DNA from: Lutimaribacter pacificus
Lineage (GTDB): Bacteria; Pseudomonadota; Alphaproteobacteria; Rhodobacterales; Rhodobacteraceae
Length of the DNA: 64,000 nt
Assembly (NCBI RefSeq): GCF_900142185.1
Contig: NZ_FQZZ01000002.1
Coordinates: 186,001 to 250,000, forward strand
Direction of reading: 5' to 3'
Shown: in pieces, positions 36,994-46,180 of the stretch
Layout: each line of letters opens with the position of its first letter
Numbering within the stretch: position 1 is the stretch's first letter
The notes under the pieces: model-generated
What the model was told of the DNA's origin: nothing
Database searches by the model: none
The model's input: only the letters and a program-made list of their open reading frames with translations
Program-made: the position numbers and the translations under genes

Positions 36994-37820
36994 ACCAGGT
37001 TGAGGTTCTTTTTCGGATCGTATTGGTCCCGCAGCCAGTCGCCCAGAAGGTTGAGCGACAATACGGTGATGAAGATGCCCACCCCGGGCATCACGGCCAG
37101 CCACCAGGCCCGCGTGATATAAGACCGCCCCTCGGCCAGCATCCCGCCCCATGTCGCGATCTGGGGCGGTACGCCCAGTCCGAGAAAGCTGAGCGATGCC
37201 TCGGCAAGGATCGCGGTAGCCATGGAAAAGGTGCCGACGATGATGGCCGATGCCATGAGGTTGGGCAGAATATGGCGCCGCAGAATCCACGCCAGCCCGC
37301 CGCCCATGACGCTCGATGCCTCGACATAGGCGCGCGAGCGCAGGACCATGGCCTGCGCCCGGGCCATCCGCGAATAGGGAATCCAGCGTTGGATGGTCAG
37401 GGCAAGGATCACGTTGGTCAGGCTTTGCCCGAAAAAGGCAAGGATGGCGATGGCCAGCAGGATCGGCGGAAAGGCCCAGAAGGATTCGACGATCTTCTGG
37501 GTCACCAGATCCCAGGTGCCGCGCAGATAACCGGACAACGCCCCGATCAGAACCCCGACCACACCCGAGATCAGGACGACCGAGCCGGCGATGGCCAGCG
37601 AGACCCGCGCGCCCGATATCATCCTTGCCAGGATATCCCGGCCAAGGTGATCCGTGCCGAGGATATGGCCCTCGGACAAGGGCGGCACGAGCGAGTCCAT
37701 CAGGCTCTGGTGATTGGCCGTGTGGGGCGTGAGGATCGGCCCGAAGATGGCCAGGAAAAGCACGAGACCCAGAAGCAGGCCGCCGAGGATGAACTTGAGA
37801 TTGAAAAAGTCGAACTTCAT
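36990..37820 (-). CDS. Peptide ABC transporter permease (DppC type)
   Basis: A 276-residue inner-membrane permease with about six hydrophobic segments. An N-terminal helix (ILGGLLLGLVLFLAIFGPIL) is followed by the OppC-type GTDHLGRDILARMISGARVSL motif, and the EAA loop is in EASSVMGGGLAWILRRHILPN. It lies 3 bp downstream of the DppB-type gene. DppC-type proteins form the translocation path with DppB. Confidence 0.92.
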   Translation of the reverse strand: MKFDFFNLKFILGGLLLGLVLFLAIFGPILTPHTANHQSLMDSLVPPLSEGHILGTDHLGRDILARMISGARVSLAIAGSVVLISGVVGVLIGALSGYLRGTWDLVTQKIVESFWAFPPILLAIAILAFFGQSLTNVILALTIQRWIPYSRMARAQAMVLRSRAYVEASSVMGGGLAWILRRHILPNLMASAIIVGTFSMATAILAEASLSFLGLGVPPQIATWGGMLAEGRSYITRAWWLAVMPGVGIFITVLSLNLLGDWLRDQYDPKKNLNLV

Positions 37821-37823
37821 CGG

Positions 37824-38834
37824 TCAGCCCTTGTTCGATCGTAGCCGCGGATCGAACATCGTGTAGACGATGTCGATCATCAGGTTCAGGAGGATGAAGA
37901 AGACGGTGTAGGACGCGACGATCCCGGTCGTCAGGGGCATGTCCCGAACGCTGATCGCCTGGAACAGCAGGGTGCCGATCCCCGGCCAGGAAAACACCAC
38001 TTCGACGATGATCGACCCGCTGATAAGGGCCCCCAGTTCAAGGCCGATGATGGTTATGATCGGAATGGCCGCGTTCGGCATGAGGTGACGGCGCACGATG
38101 GCGCGTCGCGTCATGCCCTTGGCAACCGCGGTAAAGACATGCTCCTCCTGTCCCGCGTCGATGACCGAAGACCGGGTAATGCGCGAGATGATCCCGATCA
38201 TGGCGAAGGCGAGCGTAAGGGCGGGCAGGGCGAGATAACTCAGCCCTTCAACAAACTTGTCGAAGGCCCCGGCAAGCAGCGCGTCCAGGGTCACGAACCC
38301 GGTGACCTCGGGCACCGGCCAGCCATAGGGAACCCGCCCGCTGGACGGGAACAGATTCATGTAGCCGGACAGGAAAAGGACCAGAAGGATGCCGATCCAG
38401 AAGGATGGCGCGCTGACCCCGGAAATCGAAAAGACCGAGACCAGCGCGTCGATGATCTTTCCCTTGTTGAGCGCCGCTATCATTCCCAAAGGGACGGAGA
38501 CGAGGATCGCAACAAGAAGCGCGTAGAAGGAAAGCTCCAGAGTGGCGGGAAGGCGGTCAAGGATCAGGTCGAAGACCGGCGCGCGATAGCGGTAGGATTC
38601 ACCCAAATCGAAGCTGGCCAGGTTGCCCAGAAAGCGCCCGTACTGCTCCCAGACGGGCCGGTCCAGCCCCCAGGCCTCGCGCATTTCCTCAACCTGTTCG
38701 TCGGTCGCGTCGTCGGGAAGAAGAAGGTCGGCCGCATCGCCCGGCGCCAGCCTGAGCAGGCCGAAAATGGCCATTGTCACGATGAGCAGGACGGGGATCG
38801 CACCGAGCACACGTGAAACGATGAAGTTCAACAA
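37824..38834 (-). CDS. Peptide ABC transporter permease (DppB type)
   Basis: A 336-residue permease with the DppB-type N-terminus IVSRVLGAIPVLLIVTMAIFGLLRLAPGD, then GLDRPVWEQYGRFLGNL and the EAA loop MTRRAIVRRHLMPNAAIPIITIIGLELGALISGSIIVEVVFSWPGIG. It follows the binding-protein gene by 95 bp and has the usual length of about 335 residues. Substrate specificity is set by the binding protein. Confidence 0.92.
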   Translation of the reverse strand: MLNFIVSRVLGAIPVLLIVTMAIFGLLRLAPGDAADLLLPDDATDEQVEEMREAWGLDRPVWEQYGRFLGNLASFDLGESYRYRAPVFDLILDRLPATLELSFYALLVAILVSVPLGMIAALNKGKIIDALVSVFSISGVSAPSFWIGILLVLFLSGYMNLFPSSGRVPYGWPVPEVTGFVTLDALLAGAFDKFVEGLSYLALPALTLAFAMIGIISRITRSSVIDAGQEEHVFTAVAKGMTRRAIVRRHLMPNAAIPIITIIGLELGALISGSIIVEVVFSWPGIGTLLFQAISVRDMPLTTGIVASYTVFFILLNLMIDIVYTMFDPRLRSNKG

Positions 38835-38929
38835 TGGCTTGCTCCGGGTCTTCTCGGTCGGTTGGTCTGACGGAATCCGGCCCGCATATGCGGCACGGGC
38901 CGGATCGGATTTCGGGTCAGCTCAATGCG

Positions 38930-40453
38930 TCAGTCGGTTTGCATCGTGACATCGGACAGCCAGATCTCGCCATCGGCGCTGGCCTGCCAACTGATGCCTT
39001 TCTGCACGCCATGCACCAGCTTGTGCGCCCACATGAAGAACATCGGCACCTCTTCCGAGATCAGCTCGGCCGCTTCGCGGACGACCTTGCAGCGTTCCTC
39101 GGGGTCAAGCGTCTGACGTTCTTTCTGAAGCAATGCATCCAGCGCCGGGTTGTCGTAACCGATGCGGTCGGTCACCCCGGTTTCAAGATATTGCGACAGC
39201 GGCTCCGACGGGTCGAGGAAAAGGCCGCGGCCCATGTAATACATCGGCAGGTCGCCCGCCCGCATGGCAGCTGTAAGGTTCGCGTATTCGGGAACCTGAA
39301 GGTCTACCTCGAAACCGACCTCGCCCAGCATCTGCGTCACGATCTCGGAAATCTGACGGTCCGAGATATAGCGCCCCGATGCGGTGTAGAACGTGATCGA
39401 CGGGCCGCCATCGGCATATCCTGCCTCGGCCAGCAATTCGCGCGATCTTTCGGGATCGTAGTTCACGATGTAATCGAGCGGCCCCCGGTAGCAGATCTGC
39501 TGTTCGCCCAGCGGCCCGTCCATTCGCGTGGCCAGACCCATCAGGAACCTGTCGATGATAAGATCCTTGTTGATCGCGTGGGCGGCGGCCTGCCGCACCC
39601 GGACATCGTTCCATGGTTCGAACTTGGGGTTCAGGGCCAGGAACATCTGTTCGATCGACTCGCTGTCCACCAGATCAATCGCGGGGTTGCCTTCAAGCCG
39701 CTGGACAAGCTGCGGCGGAATAAGCCGTGCGATCTGCACCTCGCCGTTCATCAGTGCGGTCACGCGCTGCTCGGGCTCCCGGATCTGGCGGAAGACGGCA
39801 ACGTCCGGGGCGTTCTCACCTATGCCGGGGAAGTCGGCGTTCTTTTCCAGAACGATCTCCTGATCCAGGGCATAGGATTTCAGCTTGTAAGGCCCCCAGC
39901 CAATCGCGGCGGTTTCATCCGGGTTTTCATTCGCTTCGGCCAGTTCCTTGCTGGTGATGATGAAGCGGTCGAAAATATACGACAGCAGAGAGGCCAGCGG
40001 CTTCTTGGTGACGATTTCGAAGGTGTGGTCATCCACGGCCCTGATCGTCTCGACCGCGGAAAAGATGTTCTTCTGCACGCTTGCCGGATCGTTCAGAACG
40101 CGCTCATAGGAATGGAGCACGTCTTCGGTCGTCGGGCCGGGACCGCCGTCCTGGCGCTTCAGATCCTCGCGCAGGTGAAAGCGCCAGGTGTTGGGATCGA
40201 CGATTTCCCATTCGTCCACCAGGATACCTTCGTATTGCTTGGTGGCATAGTTGTAGCGGCCCAGGCACCCATAGGTCTGGCACCATACCGAATACATCTG
40301 CGCATTGCTTTCCGCATGGGGGTTGGGCGAGGTCATGGGGAACGTGCTTGTCACCATCAGAACCTGCCCGTCCTGCGCGATGGCAGGCGACTGCACCACG
40401 GCGACAAGACACGCTGCTGCGGCAGCGGCGAGATACCTCTTTCCAGTTTTCAT
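38930..40453 (-). CDS. Periplasmic peptide-binding protein (DppA/OppA family)
   Basis: A 507-residue solute-binding protein of SBP family 5. Signal peptide: RYLAAAAAACLVAVVQSPAIA, cleaved near residue 26. The mature part contains WEIVDPNTWRFHLREDLK, VRQAAAHAINKDLII, DPERSRELLAEAGYADG and an ending EEVPMFFMWAHKLVHG. Such proteins capture di- or oligopeptides and pass them to the DppBC permease. Here it follows an M20 dipeptidase gene by 213 bp, so imported dipeptides are probably cleaved by that enzyme. Its promoter region carries a TTGTATG direct repeat (40524-40545). Confidence 0.9.
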   Translation of the reverse strand: MKTGKRYLAAAAAACLVAVVQSPAIAQDGQVLMVTSTFPMTSPNPHAESNAQMYSVWCQTYGCLGRYNYATKQYEGILVDEWEIVDPNTWRFHLREDLKRQDGGPGPTTEDVLHSYERVLNDPASVQKNIFSAVETIRAVDDHTFEIVTKKPLASLLSYIFDRFIITSKELAEANENPDETAAIGWGPYKLKSYALDQEIVLEKNADFPGIGENAPDVAVFRQIREPEQRVTALMNGEVQIARLIPPQLVQRLEGNPAIDLVDSESIEQMFLALNPKFEPWNDVRVRQAAAHAINKDLIIDRFLMGLATRMDGPLGEQQICYRGPLDYIVNYDPERSRELLAEAGYADGGPSITFYTASGRYISDRQISEIVTQMLGEVGFEVDLQVPEYANLTAAMRAGDLPMYYMGRGLFLDPSEPLSQYLETGVTDRIGYDNPALDALLQKERQTLDPEERCKVVREAAELISEEVPMFFMWAHKLVHGVQKGISWQASADGEIWLSDVTMQTD

Positions 40454-40521
40454 CGCGATCTCCCTGTTTCTGGCTTCCCTGCGCTTGGTCGAGGTCGTTG
40501 GGGGAAGTCGTTTATTTCGCG

Positions 40522-40545
40522 TTTTGTATGTTTGTCTGTTGTATG
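40522..40545. promoter_or_regulatory. TTGTATG direct repeat upstream of the peptide-binding gene
   Basis: TTGTATG occurs at 40524-40530 and again at 40539-40545, 15 bp apart. The first copy is part of TTTTGTAT (40522-40529), which also forms the left arm of the palindrome at 43434 upstream of the amidase gene. The shared element suggests the same GntR-type protein (gene at 42476) acts at both promoters. Confidence 0.4.
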
Positions 40546-40666
40546 ACAGAAATTTTCGATTCTCAACCCTCGTCTGATTCCGTTCCTGCCTTGTTGTCGT
40601 GGTTGCGGGCTGTGCCGGCCGTTGTGCTGAAAATCCATTCAGTTTCCAGGCCGGCGCACGGCGGCG

Positions 40667-42064
40667 TCAGGTCCCGGACGCCTCGCCAAAATCCCAGAAG
40701 ACACCCGCCATCATGGCAAGGCCCTCGTCATAAAGTGGCAGCAGCCCGTGTTCGTCCGGCCCATGCTGTCCGCAGCCGCCATAGCTTTGCGGTATCCACA
40801 TGATCGGGGTTCCAAGCGTCTCTTTGAAGAACTCGGACGGCCCGGATGCGCCGATGGTCGGGATGATGTTGGGGGCCTTACCCATGGTTTTCTTCATCGA
40901 AGCCGCGACCTTGAGCACCCAGGGATTCTCGGGGTCCGTGCGCGAGGGTGGGAACATGTCACGCTCAGCCACGGGCTGCACCTCCACCTCGGGAAAACCC
41001 TGTTCGTCGAGATGACGGCGCAGGGCCGGGGCCACCTCTTCGCTTCTGGTATCGACGGTGTGGCGCAGCTGGATGCGAGCCCTGGCGAAACCCGAAACCG
41101 CCGCGACCGGGTTTTCCGGCTGACCGGAGATCATCGAAAGCACGATTGCGCTGTTCCATGCATAGATCCGTTCGGTTCGTGACATACCCGGTTCGCCCCA
41201 GTCTTCGTCCGGTTCCGGCGTACCGGGCAGCGTCTTGACCTGAACCTTGCGGCTGGCCTCGCGCACGCTTTCCGGCACGTCCCTGGGGCGCCAGCCCTCC
41301 ACCAATATCCGGCCATCACGCGATATGATGGTCGAGATCGCGTGCGACAGAACCACTGCCGGATCTTTCAGCAATCCGCCCCAGTGGCCGGAATGATGGC
41401 TTCCCTCACGCAGGTTCACCACCAGGTCCACGGCGATACCCCCACGCGTTCCAAGGGTGATGTCGGCCACCTCCATGCTCTGCCGCGGTCCATCGAGGGC
41501 GATGAACACGTCGGCGGCAAGCAGGTCGCGCTGATCCTGCAGGAACTGCGCAAGCCCCGGCGAACCTGCCTCTTCCCCCATCTCGATCAGCACCTTGGCG
41601 TTGAAGCCGAGTTGCCCGCGCTCTTCGATGACGGCGCGCAGGGCCTCGATCGCGATCAGGTGCTGTCCCTTGTTGTCGACCGTGCCCCGGCCAAACACAC
41701 GGTCGCCCTCGACCTTGAGGGCCCATGGGTCGAGATCGTCGCGCCAGCGTTCGGGCATGGCGCGGACGACGTCACCGTGACCGTAGACAAGAACGGTAGG
41801 AAGCGCCGGATTCTCGATCTTTTCCGCGACAAGAAAGGGCCCGTGTTGCGGAAGGGAATTGTCGAAGACACGGGTTTCGAACCCCATCCCCTCAAGATAC
41901 GGGCCCATGACATCGTGGCAGTAGCGTTCCAGTTCGGGCTTGCGCAGCGGCGGATGGCTTTCGGTCTGAACCGAAACCAGCCTGGCCAGCGTTTCAAGAA
42001 ACTCTCCTGAATCCAGGTAGCCTTTTGCTCTTTGAATCGTTTTGTCCCGGGCCGTGTCTGTCAT
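40667..42064 (-). CDS. M20-family dipeptidase
   Basis: A 465-residue M20 metallopeptidase of the CNDP/DapE-like group that cleaves dipeptides. Metal ligands: LVYGHGDVVRAMPERW (His/Asp), GRGTVDNKGQHL (bridging Asp), EMGEEAGSPGLAQFL (catalytic Glu pair), then a dimerisation domain and the final His in HGPDEHGL. ATG 42064 has GAGGAAG upstream. It leads the dpp-like operon region on the minus strand and is divergent from a GntR regulator. It may act on di- or modified peptides imported by the downstream transporter (inference). Confidence 0.88.
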   Translation of the reverse strand: MTDTARDKTIQRAKGYLDSGEFLETLARLVSVQTESHPPLRKPELERYCHDVMGPYLEGMGFETRVFDNSLPQHGPFLVAEKIENPALPTVLVYGHGDVVRAMPERWRDDLDPWALKVEGDRVFGRGTVDNKGQHLIAIEALRAVIEERGQLGFNAKVLIEMGEEAGSPGLAQFLQDQRDLLAADVFIALDGPRQSMEVADITLGTRGGIAVDLVVNLREGSHHSGHWGGLLKDPAVVLSHAISTIISRDGRILVEGWRPRDVPESVREASRKVQVKTLPGTPEPDEDWGEPGMSRTERIYAWNSAIVLSMISGQPENPVAAVSGFARARIQLRHTVDTRSEEVAPALRRHLDEQGFPEVEVQPVAERDMFPPSRTDPENPWVLKVAASMKKTMGKAPNIIPTIGASGPSEFFKETLGTPIMWIPQSYGGCGQHGPDEHGLLPLYDEGLAMMAGVFWDFGEASGT

Positions 42065-42475
42065 GTGGTGTTCTTCCTCAAGATTGGTTTTGGTGGGCCG
42101 ACCTGCGTGTCCGCATGTCCGGCAATTCAACGGCGTTACCCCTGCAAGCCGAAGACGGGCACGAGCTGAGATACCCTGATTTCCCGCGAGAGAGATGTCG
42201 GGAATTGAGGAATAATAGATATCTAACGGATAGCGATTGCAAGGCGGTTATGTCGGTGGGTGCCGCCGATCCCGTGCAAAATCCGCGCAATGCGCAAGAA
42301 GCGCACCGAGGGCAGATTTGATAAGCTGCGAAAAAATGGTATGCCGTATGCCGACAGTTGCAGGTATCAGGCTTGAGGCAAGGGGTCGGGGCCGCCAGCC
42401 ACACCGTCCCGGTCCATATGCGCTTTCACTGTAGGTGCATTTCCGGTAATTGCTGTGGCCGACCCGACAGATTGG
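42065..42475. other. Divergent control region between M20 dipeptidase and GntR genes
   Basis: 411 bp with no gene. It contains the MarR-type palindrome at 42215-42226 and a tandem TATGCCG repeat at about 42339-42353 (GGTATGCCGTATGCC). Both promoters must lie here. It is a likely point of joint control of the regulator and the peptide-transport unit. Confidence 0.55.
42215..42226. promoter_or_regulatory. MarR-type palindrome, GntR/M20 intergenic copy
   Basis: ATAGATATCTAA differs at one position from the TTAGATAKCTAA consensus found in the promoters at 53, 57, 58.8 and 61 kb. It lies between two divergent genes and so could affect both. Confidence 0.45.
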
Positions 42476-43180
42476 ATGGACATGAACGATAGACCGTCAC
42501 TTCGCGTTGTAAACGAGACCGTCAGCCTTCGTGAAAGAACGACGAACGTCCTGCGCAACGCCATACTGAACCAGACATTCAAGCCGGGTGAAAAGCTGGT
42601 TGAGCGCCGGCTATGCGAGGAAACCGGGGTCAGCCGGACAAGCATCCGGGAATCCCTGCGCATCCTGGAGGCCGAAGGGCTGGTCTGTCGTGAAAGCGGT
42701 CGCGGGCTTTGCGTCAACAGGGTCACGACCCAGGAGGTGCGCGACATGTACGGCGTGCGGCGGATGCTGGAAGGTCCGATGCTGCGCAAGATCTGCGAAG
42801 ACGGTGACCCCAAGCACATCATGGCCTTGCGCGCGGCGATCAAGAAACTGTCGGCATTCGACGATCCAAAACTGGAAAACGCCCCGGTCGAACATGCAAA
42901 GGCACTGGGCGAGGTGTCCCGCTGTATCGCCGAGGGGGCGGGCAACCAGGTGGCCCGCGATATTCTTGTATCGCTGTCCGCCCGCATGACCTATTTCCGC
43001 AGCTTCGTCAGCCGCTCGGCGACGGCCGAGGAAAGGAAGGTCACGATGGGGCTGCTGAACCGAATCGCCGACGCGGTGGCGGACAGGAACGCCGATGAGG
43101 CCGAGACCGCATTCTACAACTACATAGACCGTGCGACGGACCGCGCGATCGCCTTGTCAAGCCAGGTCGAAGACAGCTGA
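42476..43180 (+). CDS. GntR-family regulator with FCD domain
   Basis: A FadR-type regulator of about 234 residues: winged helix (LRERTTNVLRNAILNQTFKPGEKLVERRLCEETGVSRTSIRESLRILEAEGLV) and C-terminal FCD domain (VRDMYGVRRMLEGPMLRKICEDG, EHAKALGEVSRCIAEG). The gene lies between the dpp-like unit and the amidase gene, and candidate TTTTGTAT sites are present at the promoters on both sides, so I infer it regulates them. ATG 42476 is preferred; GTG 42455 and ATG 42482 are alternatives and no clear SD separates them. Confidence 0.88.
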   Translation: MDMNDRPSLRVVNETVSLRERTTNVLRNAILNQTFKPGEKLVERRLCEETGVSRTSIRESLRILEAEGLVCRESGRGLCVNRVTTQEVRDMYGVRRMLEGPMLRKICEDGDPKHIMALRAAIKKLSAFDDPKLENAPVEHAKALGEVSRCIAEGAGNQVARDILVSLSARMTYFRSFVSRSATAEERKVTMGLLNRIADAVADRNADEAETAFYNYIDRATDRAIALSSQVEDS

Positions 43181-43209
43181 TCGCCCGGGGTCGTTGAGCC
43201 GGATGTACC

Positions 43210-43231
43210 CGCACCGATCGAAATCGGTGCG
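43210..43231 (+). terminator. Hairpin downstream of the GntR gene
   Basis: CGCACCGAT and ATCGGTGCG form a perfect 9-bp stem with a CGAA loop, 29 bp after the stop. There is no T-run, so it may stabilise the 3' end or act with Rho rather than terminate alone. Confidence 0.5.
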
Positions 43232-43433
43232 CTGGGATTTGTCGCGCGTGGTGGATGTGGTGATCGTCATCCGCCAGCCGGGGCAGATGCATTTGTATGA
43301 TGATATTCCCGTATTCCGGCCGGTGGATGCGACAATCTGCATATCGGGGCGAAAATGCCGGGATAACCTGAAAAATCGGACGCGGGCAGGTGGCATTTAC
43401 CTGCATCACAATCAGTATCTGGAACTTTCCTCT

Positions 43434-43462
43434 TTTTGTATACCATAATACAGAATACAAAA
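43434..43462. promoter_or_regulatory. Candidate GntR operator upstream of the amidase
   Basis: TTTTGTAT (43434-43441) and ATACAAAA (43455-43462) are perfect 8-bp inverted arms. A second TGTAT/ATACA pair with a 6-base spacer lies inside. The region is AT-rich and 71 bp before the amidase start codon. The layout fits a FadR-type dimer site. Confidence 0.5.
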
Positions 43463-43532
43463 GACTCAACCTCCGGCCGTCCCCTGAAAGTGGACCGGCC
43501 GCAGAGTGCCCGTTGAACAGAGGATAAGACCG

Positions 43533-44990
43533 ATGGAATTTGCTTGCGATCTGCCTGCGTCCGAAGCCCGGCGTATGATCGGTTCGAAAGAACTGTCGCC
43601 TGTTGAGCTTTTGGATTCGTGCCTTGCGCGTATCGACGCCGTGAACAAGCCGGTGAACGGCGTGGTTGCCATCGACCGCGACTCGGCGATGGACGCGGCG
43701 CGCCGCGCCGAGGCCGCCGTGATGTCGGGCGAGGTTCTCGGGCCGCTTCACGGTCTGCCGATCGGCATCAAGGATCTGAACGACACCGGCGGTCTGCTGA
43801 CGACCTACGGGGCCAGGATGTTCGCCGAGAACGTGCCGGAAAAGGACGAGCTGGTCGTGGCCAACCTGCGCGACAAGGGTGCCATCGTCTTTGCCAAGAC
43901 CAACACGCCGGAATGGGGCGCCGGCGGCAACACCTTCAACCCGGTTTACGGCGTCAGCGGCAACCCCTTTGCGCCGGAACTGACCTGCGGCGGATCGTCG
44001 GGCGGTTCGGCCATTGCGCTGGCCACGGGTATGATGCCGCTTGCGCATGGGTCGGACAACGCCGGCAGCCTGCGCATCCCGGCCGCTTATTGCGGGGTGG
44101 TGGGGTTCCGGCCCACGGCAGGCATCGTTGCATCCGAAAAGCGCCCCTTCGGCCTGTCTCATTTTCCCGTGCAGGGGCCGATGGCGCGAACCGCCGCGGA
44201 TGTGGACATGATGTTCCGCGCCATGGCGACGTCTGATGCCGCCGATCCGCTTGCGACGCCGCTTTCGTATCAGCATGACCATCCGGCAGACCTTTCTTCG
44301 CTGCGGGTGGCCTTTTCCGAGGATCTGGGATTTGCCGCTGTTGACCGTGGCCTTCGCGCGGTTTTCCGGGAGCGGGTGGCGCGGTTCGACTCCAGCTTCC
44401 TGGAGGCAGGCTGGGCGCACCCTGATTTTGGCAATACCCGCGAAACCTACGAGATCATCCGCGCCTTCAACTATATCGGCATGTATGCCGAACGCTCTCG
44501 TTCCGAACCCGACAGGTGGGGGCCCCTGGTCGAGGAAAACCTGGAACATGCCGCTCGCTTCTCGGTGGAGGAGATCGCGGTGGCGCATGTGGAACAGGCG
44601 CGCATCTACCGGCGTGCGCAGGAGTTCTTTGCGGATGTGGACGTGCTGATCACCCCGACCGTGGGCACCTATCCCTGGCCCAAGCACGAGATATACCCGT
44701 CCGAAATCGACGATAAGGATATTGCCAACTATTTCGACTGGGTGGCTCTGACCTATGCGATTACCATTCTGAACCACCCCTGCATCTCGATCCCCTGCGG
44801 CCTTGACGATCGGGGCACGCCTTTTGCCATCCAGATCGTCGGGCGGCGCAACTGCGACCTGCAGGTTCTGCGCGTGGCGCGCGCGCTCGAAGCTCTCTTT
44901 GCTGCCGACCCGATGCTTGCGCGGCCGGTGCCGGATATCAAAAAACTGTCGGCCATGCCGGGCGGCGATGAAAAATTGCCTGTCCGCTAA
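43533..44990 (+). CDS. Amidase signature family hydrolase
   Basis: A 485-residue amidase: PIGIKDLNDTGG (catalytic Lys), TCGGSSGGSAIALATGMMPLAHGSDNAGSLRIPAAYCG (cis-Ser/Ser segment), CVGFRPT-like GVVGFRPTAG. The nucleophile motif reads GSDNAGS rather than the more common GSDxGGS, a small variation. Its place beside aromatic catabolism genes suggests an aryl or arylacetamide substrate, for example a mandelamide-type amide, but this is inference only. ATG 43533 has AGAGGA upstream. It is convergent with pcaB and appears to be transcribed alone. Confidence 0.85.
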   Translation: MEFACDLPASEARRMIGSKELSPVELLDSCLARIDAVNKPVNGVVAIDRDSAMDAARRAEAAVMSGEVLGPLHGLPIGIKDLNDTGGLLTTYGARMFAENVPEKDELVVANLRDKGAIVFAKTNTPEWGAGGNTFNPVYGVSGNPFAPELTCGGSSGGSAIALATGMMPLAHGSDNAGSLRIPAAYCGVVGFRPTAGIVASEKRPFGLSHFPVQGPMARTAADVDMMFRAMATSDAADPLATPLSYQHDHPADLSSLRVAFSEDLGFAAVDRGLRAVFRERVARFDSSFLEAGWAHPDFGNTRETYEIIRAFNYIGMYAERSRSEPDRWGPLVEENLEHAARFSVEEIAVAHVEQARIYRRAQEFFADVDVLITPTVGTYPWPKHEIYPSEIDDKDIANYFDWVALTYAITILNHPCISIPCGLDDRGTPFAIQIVGRRNCDLQVLRVARALEALFAADPMLARPVPDIKKLSAMPGGDEKLPVR

Positions 44991-45057
44991 GGGGCGCGTT
45001 TGCGCGCGTTCCCCTGGTCTTCGTGGCGTGCGTACGGGCCGGCCGGAATACTGATCG

Positions 45058-46110
45058 CTAGGATTTACCGATCCCGGTGATCGTGCCGCCAAGGCTGTGC
45101 GCTGTGTCCAGCGCCCGCGCCGTTGCCATTAGCATCTGGGGCAGCACCATCCATTCCAGCGCCCAGGCGGTGCCGGATCTTTCCTGTTCGTGCACCATGG
45201 CGTGGTGCATGGCCGAGACCTGCACCGCGTTGAACCGGGCCAGCGTGACGAGCAGTTCGGCGGAGACCGGGTTTTGCTTGTGCGGCATCGCCGAAGAGCC
45301 GCCGCCGCCCGAAAGGGCGATCTCTTCGATCCCCTGCTGCGCCATCAGCGCGACGTCCTGACCGAACTTGCCGAGCGTGCCGGTGATCAGCGAAAGGAAC
45401 GAGGCGTATTCCGCCAGCCCATCGCGCATCGCGTGCCAGGCCTTGCCGGTCGGTGCAAGGTCCAGCGTTCCGGCGATGTCGGCCACCACCGCATCCCCCC
45501 TTTCGCCCAGGGCCTTGCGGTCGCCCGAGGCCCCGCCGATCTGGACGCGCTCGATACGCGGACGAATCTGTCCGAGCCGCGCCAGATGATCCGCCAGGGG
45601 CAGGCGCCAGGCCAGAATACGGTCGCGCACCGTTATTTCGGTGGCTGCCTGCATCCGTGTCCGCCCCATGAGCGGGGTATCCCCGAACCGCGCATCGAGA
45701 GTGTCGAACAGCGTGCCGAGGTCCGCCAGCCGCGCGGCGATGAGATCGGAGGCTTCCCTGAGCGTCAGCACCATGGCGGTGTCCACCACATCCTGCGAGG
45801 TTGCGCCTGTGTGAACCGCACCGGCCGGGGCGATCGCCTTGAGCTGCCCGACCAGACGGGGGACCGGCACGCCGTCCTCGGCCATTCCCGCGGCGATGTC
45901 GGCAAGGTCGATCCTTGCGCCCTCGATGGTTTGTGCGGCCTGTTCTGCCTTTTCCGTGTCGAACAATCCTGCCTTGCCGCAGGCGCGCGACCACGCGGCC
46001 TCGAACGCCAGCATATGCGCCATCTGACGTTCGGGCGCGAGAATCGCGGCCATCTCCGCATCGCCGAAAAGCCCGCCGAGCCAGGGGTGATCGAAAACGG
46101 ATACGGTCAT
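45058..46110 (-). CDS. pcaB: 3-carboxy-cis,cis-muconate cycloisomerase
   Basis: PcaB converts 3-carboxy-cis,cis-muconate to 4-carboxymuconolactone. It belongs to the fumarase/aspartase superfamily: THTGATSQDVVDTA-like HTGATSQDVVDTAMVL near residue 85 and the signature GSSAMPHKQNPVSAE (about 250-265). At 350 residues it has the shorter alphaproteobacterial form (pseudomonad PcaB is about 450). ATG 46110 has AAAGGA at a suitable distance; ATG 46128 would include the SD. It is the last gene of pcaDCHGB, 70 bp after pcaG. Confidence 0.92.
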   Translation of the reverse strand: MTVSVFDHPWLGGLFGDAEMAAILAPERQMAHMLAFEAAWSRACGKAGLFDTEKAEQAAQTIEGARIDLADIAAGMAEDGVPVPRLVGQLKAIAPAGAVHTGATSQDVVDTAMVLTLREASDLIAARLADLGTLFDTLDARFGDTPLMGRTRMQAATEITVRDRILAWRLPLADHLARLGQIRPRIERVQIGGASGDRKALGERGDAVVADIAGTLDLAPTGKAWHAMRDGLAEYASFLSLITGTLGKFGQDVALMAQQGIEEIALSGGGGSSAMPHKQNPVSAELLVTLARFNAVQVSAMHHAMVHEQERSGTAWALEWMVLPQMLMATARALDTAHSLGGTITGIGKS

Positions 46111-46180
46111 TTCAGATGTCCTTTTCACAAGCCGAAAGGGGCGGTCCTGGCCGCCCCTTTCCTTCGCATTCCCACGCCTG

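Larger units (their letters stand above)
43181..43532. other. Intergenic region between GntR and amidase genes
   Basis: 352 bp with no supportable ORF. It contains a hairpin at 43210-43231 (end of the GntR transcript) and the palindromic operator candidate at 43434-43462 before the amidase. Confidence 0.5.

Noticed and set aside
43041-45092. A 683-codon minus-strand frame opposite the amidase
   Set aside because: Composition of a GC-rich shadow (Arg, His, Gly runs) with no domain; the plus strand carries a clear amidase.
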